The translations under genes were made by a program, and so were the position numbers. From positions 62,001 through 126,000 of the forward strand of contig NZ_JARLTC010000033.1 of the NCBI RefSeq assembly GCF_029382225.1: DNA of 64,000 bases. The letters are read 5' to 3'. Below are positions 60,625 to 64,000 of the stretch, one piece after another (position 1 is the first letter of the stretch; every line of letters begins with the position of its first letter). The notes under the pieces are model-generated. The model was not told the DNA's origin, made no database searches, and saw nothing but the letters and a program-made list of their open reading frames with translations. The stretch is from Spongiactinospora sp. TRM90649 (GTDB taxonomy: Bacteria; Actinomycetota; Actinomycetes; Streptosporangiales; Streptosporangiaceae).

Positions 60625-61161
60625 TCAGGCGGAAACGACCGGGAAGTCGATGTTGACGTCGACGGCCTTGTTGAAGTAGTTGGTGAGCACGTTGAGCGCC
60701 ACGTGGCCGATGGTCTCAGCGATCTCCTCATCGGTGAGCCCGGCGGCACGGGCCACGGCGAAGGCGTCATCGGTCACGCTGCCGCGGCCCTCGTTGACCG
60801 CGGCGGCGAAGGCCAGGACCGCCGCCGTCTTCGAGTCGGACGCGGTGGCCTTGCGCGCCGCGGCGATCTCGTCAGTGTCCAGGTGCGCGACGTGCTCGCC
60901 GAGGTAACTGTGCGCGGACAGACAGTAGGAGCAGCTGTTACCCTGCGCGACAGCCAGGGCGATGCGCTCCCGGGTCGCCAGGTCCAGCACGCCATGGCTG
61001 AGCGCGCCGGACAAGTCCAGGTAGGCCCTGAGCAGGGCAGGGCTGTTGGCCATCGCCCGGGTCATGTTCGGGGTTGCGCCCAGGCGCCGCTGGACCTCGG
61101 CCAACAGGTCTGACACGGGTGTTGCGGCGGTGGCCGGGTCGACGAGAGGCAGGTGGGCCAT
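60625..61161 (-). CDS. AhpD-like / carboxymuconolactone decarboxylase family protein
   Basis: 178 residues. The active-site helix ATRERIALAVAQGNSCSYCL followed by SAHSYLG keeps the Glu, the CxxC pair and the His of AhpD-like peroxidases. C-terminal segment IGHVALNVLTNYFNKAVDVN is also typical. It probably reduces peroxides through its cysteines. ATG 61161 has AAGGAG upstream. Divergent from the CGNR regulator across four CTAACG-type motifs. Confidence 0.9.
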   Translation of the reverse strand: MAHLPLVDPATAATPVSDLLAEVQRRLGATPNMTRAMANSPALLRAYLDLSGALSHGVLDLATRERIALAVAQGNSCSYCLSAHSYLGEHVAHLDTDEIAAARKATASDSKTAAVLAFAAAVNEGRGSVTDDAFAVARAAGLTDEEIAETIGHVALNVLTNYFNKAVDVNIDFPVVSA

Positions 61162-61175
61162 AGGACTCCTTCTTT

Positions 61176-61253
61176 CTAACGGATGTTTTGCGTTGATTGC
61201 GTTAGGAACGATAGCGACTATCTCTAACGCATGCAACCTCGTGATACCGTTAG
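61176..61253. promoter_or_regulatory. Four CTAACG half-sites between AhpD-like and CGNR genes
   Basis: CTAACGG (61176-61182), GCGTTAG (61199-61205), CTAACGC (61224-61230) and CCGTTAG (61247-61253): alternating orientation and spacing of 23-25 bp. They form two inverted pairs covering the divergent promoter, consistent with binding of the CGNR protein or another regulator. Confidence 0.7.
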
Positions 61254-61256
61254 AAC

Positions 61257-61922
61257 GTGAGTATGGGAGATACCGTCGAAACGCCGGAGTCGATAGCGCG
61301 GTCCGACGGCCTGGTCACCGCATCCTTGGTGGTCGTGCTGCCCGACGAGCCGCTGCCCGTCCAACTGATGAATACGATCTGGGCCGACCGAGGCGGCGTT
61401 CACGACGTCCTGACCACGACGGGTAACCTGCACGCCTGGCTCACCGCCGTCCAAGCTGGCGAAGAGGCGCCGGACCCCGACCCCGGCGATCTGCAACGAT
61501 TCCGTGCCCTGCGCGACGCACTGCGCCGCCTCGCCGCGCTGCTCACCGATGACGCGCGCCCCGCCGCCGCATCAGCCACCGCCGACATCGAGCAAGCCGT
61601 CACTGACCTCAACAGCGCCGCCGCACATGCGCCCACCTGGCCACAGCTGACCTATCACGACGGCGAACTCCACCAATCCACCGCCGGCCACGCCACCGCC
61701 ACCCAACGCGCCCTGTCGTCCCTCGCCCACCAGGCCATCCACCTGCTCACCGGCGAAGACCGCATGAAGCTCCATGCGTGCTACGCACCGGGCTGCGTGC
61801 TGTACTTCGTGAAAAACCACCCGCGCCGCGAATGGTGCTCAACCGCATGCGGCAACCGCGCTCGCGCTGCCCGTCACTACCAACGGCACTACAAGAGCCC
61901 GCCCGATAGCAGCCCAACCTAG
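61257..61922 (+). CDS. CGNR zinc-finger / ABATE-domain regulator
   Basis: 221 residues, GTG start. N-terminal ABATE domain (PLPVQLMNTIWADRGGVHDV, LQRFRALRDALRRLAALLTD) and C-terminal zinc finger LHACYAPGCVLYFVKNHPRR followed by EWCSTACGNRARAARHYQRH with the CGNR motif. These are stress-responsive transcription factors that often sit beside the genes they control; here the divergent AhpD-like, MOSC and DUF1348 genes. Confidence 0.92.
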   Translation: MSMGDTVETPESIARSDGLVTASLVVVLPDEPLPVQLMNTIWADRGGVHDVLTTTGNLHAWLTAVQAGEEAPDPDPGDLQRFRALRDALRRLAALLTDDARPAAASATADIEQAVTDLNSAAAHAPTWPQLTYHDGELHQSTAGHATATQRALSSLAHQAIHLLTGEDRMKLHACYAPGCVLYFVKNHPRREWCSTACGNRARAARHYQRHYKSPPDSSPT

Positions 61923-61959
61923 GCGAAGCACCCGTCGCGCTTCGGGCATACCAGGCGGG

Positions 61960-62343
61960 GGCGGCGTGGTTGGCCACGAGCGCTCCCGACAGCTCACCGC
62001 TGATCCCCTGCCGCCGACTCTCGGCCTGTCCGACGGCAACCATGCCAACTACCTGTGGGACGACCACGATCGCCAGGTGCGCATCATCGACTGGGAAGAC
62101 TCCGGCCGCAGCGACCGCGCCTTCGAGCTCGCCGAAGTCTGCGAGCACATCTCACGCGTCGACGGCGCCCTCGACGCAGAGCAACTGCTGGCCGCCACGG
62201 AGCTGACCAGGCAGGAGCGCGAACGCGTACGGGACTTCCGCCAGCTGCTCGCGCTGGGCTGGTTCCTCATGCTCGGCCCGGACGGGCCGTCCGCCGCCCG
62301 CAATCCCGCAGGGACCCTGGAACGGCAGGCCCGGCGGGGTCCT
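61960..62343 (+). pseudogene. Phosphotransferase, C-terminal fragment
   Basis: LGLSDGNHANYLWDDHDRQV, RIIDWEDSGRSDRAFELAEV, CEHISRVDGALDAEQLLAAT and VRDFRQLLALGWFLMLGPDG are the catalytic loop and C-terminal part of an aminoglycoside/choline-kinase-like phosphotransferase; GN-xxN and IDWED carry the metal-binding residues. The N-lobe is missing and the 3' end breaks into the transposase remnant of element IV at about 62345-62364. Confidence 0.7.
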
Positions 62344-62363
62344 TCACCTGCCCGCCTGACCGC

Positions 62364-63838
62364 GAACCGGTAGCCGCAGATCGCGAACAAACCGAACACA
62401 ATGTCGGAATACGACGCCGTGTCCGTCGTCAGGACCTCCGGCTGCTCCTTGGCGTCCAGCCGGTGCAAAGCGTCCAGGATGAACAGCGAGTCCCGCATCG
62501 TCCCCGGCACCAGCAGCCCGCCCAGGCCCATCACCCGATCAGAGACGACCGCCAGCCATGTCGCGCCCTTGGACCGTTTGGACTGGCCGAAGTAGTGCGG
62601 GTTCGGCCGCCCGTACAGGGAGCGGACCGGGACCACGAACCGCAGCCCGTCGGCCGAGGCGACCAGCCCGCCGCCCCAGTCCTCGCGGGCGATGTCGATG
62701 CTGGCCTGCTTGTCGATCAGCTTCCCCGACGCCAAGCCCATGCCCTCCTGGTGGAAATAGCCCTTCTCCGCGCTGATCAGCCGATGGATGCCCAGCACAG
62801 GGTCGCCGGGCTAGGCCACCGGCCCCAAGCCGAGGTTGCAGGAGCGCGCCATCATCAGCGCGGCCAGGCTGATGTCCAGATCCGCGCGCCGCGACGTCGA
62901 ACCGGAGATGTGCTCGAAGGCGTCGAACATGCCCGTGTGGCCGTGGACCTCCAGCGGCAGCTCCGGATAGTCGATGCGCGGCAGCATGTTCATCACCGCG
63001 TCATGGACCGCCTGGTAGGCCTCCGGCAGCTGGGCCGCCTCCAGCCGGGCCAGGTTCAGCCGGCCGTCCTTGACCGTGATCGCGGGGTTGGCATCCAGGC
63101 TGTCGGCCAGCGGCGTGCCGGTCGATCAGCCGGTCGCCGAGCTCGGGGTTGTCGTACACCAGCCGCCGCCACGACCCCGCCACCAGATCTTTGTGCGCCT
63201 CGATGTGCTGCAGCCCGGCGTGCTTGCCGTACGCCAGCACACGAGGCAGACCCCGCAATGCCGCGATCACCGGGACACCGGCATCGGTGCCGCCCCAAGG
63301 GATCGTGTCGGCCAGCAGCTCGACGAACCCGCGCACCGAAGCGAACCGGTTCGTCAGCTCCGCCCGCCGCGCCAGATCCTCATCTTCACCGGCCGGAGGC
63401 ACCAACTCCTTGATCACCGCCAGCGCCGCCTCCAACTGCTCGATCGGCACCACCGACGCGATCCGTGCGATCGTCTCCGACGCGGTCGTCTCCCGCACCA
63501 CCGGCCCCGATTCGGCACTCTCCCCAGCCAGGTCATCGGGCTGCGGGGCTGTTCCTGCTGGGTCATCGGGGTGTCCAGCGCTGCCCGCAGCGCCGACTCG
63601 GCCTGCAGCGCGGCCTTGCGCACCTTGGGCAGCGACTTCAGCTTCGCGTTCTTCTCATCCCGGCTCGCCCTCGCCAGCAACTTCGTCGACATCAGCAGAT
63701 CGAACAGCAGCAGCGCGTCATCGACCGACACCGTCCGCGTCCAGGAAGAAGAACCGCTCCAGATCCTCCGGCGGCGGATCCGTCAAGAACCGCCGGTAGC
63801 GGGCCCGCTATTCCTCGGACAAGTACTGAAACGACATA
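62364..63838 (-). pseudogene. tnpA: Tn3-family transposase remnant of element IV
   Basis: Homologous along its length to the element III transposase. ATG 63838 reads MSFQYLSEE, a stop, then RARYRRFLTDPPPEDLERFF; it then jumps to SVDDALLLFDLLMSTKLLAR, missing about 250 residues. Further breaks lie near 63540, 63130 and at a stop at 62811. The DDE-domain start (EDWGGGLVASADGLRFVVPV, VLTTDTASYSDIVFGLFAIC) is present but the last ~250 residues are gone at the phosphotransferase junction. Confidence 0.82.
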
Positions 63839-63943
63839 AACCGTGACGGTATGAGATCAATGACTGTCTACCAGCCGGTACACCCAAACCGAGATCAACT
63901 CGTCCGCGATGCCTCAGCCTACACCCCTGACCTGCGGCGGAGG

Positions 63944-63981
63944 CTTACCGTTCAATTCCGGCCGGATAGTCCCAAGACCCC
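63944..63981 (-). repeat. Probable terminal inverted repeat of element IV
   Basis: Read on the minus strand the DNA begins GGGGTCTTGGGACTATCC at 63981, 143 bp upstream of the transposase start; position and first six bases (GGGGTC) match the element III end at 26315. The partner end is not in the window. The last 19 bp of the window hold nothing I can support. Confidence 0.45.
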
Positions 63982-64000
63982 ACACCGGCCCGGCCGCCGC

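Overview
The window is GC-rich DNA (runs of G/C-ending codons, GTG starts, GGAGG-type ribosome sites) with gene families typical of soil actinomycetes: TetR/WYL/CGNR regulators, VOC enzymes, ECF sigma factors with SnoaL or DUF6596 tails, imine reductases, P450 and DUF5994. This suggests a filamentous actinomycete, perhaps Streptosporangiales; the family level is inference. No rRNA, tRNA or CRISPR array was seen. It reads as an accessory region built by repeated Tn3-family transposition and then eroded.

Layout. 1-310: edge of a membrane protein gene. 387-4906: a TetR gene with an odd tail, an MFS exporter/TetR operon and a divergent ABC-F ribosome-protection gene that has a short leader ORF and an attenuator-like hairpin. 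4962-8964: a block of decayed genes (phosphotransferase, aldo/keto reductase, PPOX, DUF1707/LiaF-like, subtilase). 9161-19719: a tyrosine recombinase gene split by a complete Tn3-family transposon (element I, 9668-19295, target duplication TGGAA) that carries its own tyrosine recombinase with a recombination site, a GAF-SpoIIE phosphatase, a DUF5994 protein, a STAS protein, a fatty-acid desaturase and a coiled-coil protein. 20094-22892: ArsR/SRPBCC/MFS/PPOX operon. 23048-26315: a second, frameshifted Tn3 transposase with one terminal repeat (element III). 26346-31254: VOC/TetR pair, HxlR regulator and two imine-reductase-like genes around a TetR gene. 31408-32667: zinc-ribbon coiled-coil protein. 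32692-38779: a small ORF split by a second complete Tn3-family transposon (element II, 32892-38647, target duplication TTCAA) with a degenerate transposase, a serine resolvase and its res-like site, and a WYL regulator/SnoaL cargo pair. 38849-58396: mostly intact chromosomal-type genes: SigG-like ECF factor, RibD-like reductase, ABC-2 exporter, MarR/VOC/UvrA-like/MFS resistance cluster, LysR, P450, VOC/YCII/ECF42 operon, LLM monooxygenase and aldo/keto reductase. 58393-64000: a second decay zone with a chimeric ORF, a resolvase remnant, an intact DUF1348/MOSC/AhpD-like/CGNR cluster, a phosphotransferase fragment and a third Tn3 transposase remnant (element IV).

How the parts work together. 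Drug and stress defence recurs: exporters, ABC-F, a UvrA-like ATPase, VOC proteins and redox enzymes sit next to one-component regulators, and many divergent promoters hold clear palindromes. The strongest structural results are the two complete transposons with matching target duplications that restore open reading frames when removed in thought, and two tyrosine recombinase genes that each carry a recombination site of identical geometry (two direct repeats 45 bp apart, then a core palindrome 25 bp later) but different half-site sequence. Element I's phosphatase plus STAS protein without an anti-sigma kinase is an unusual transposon cargo.
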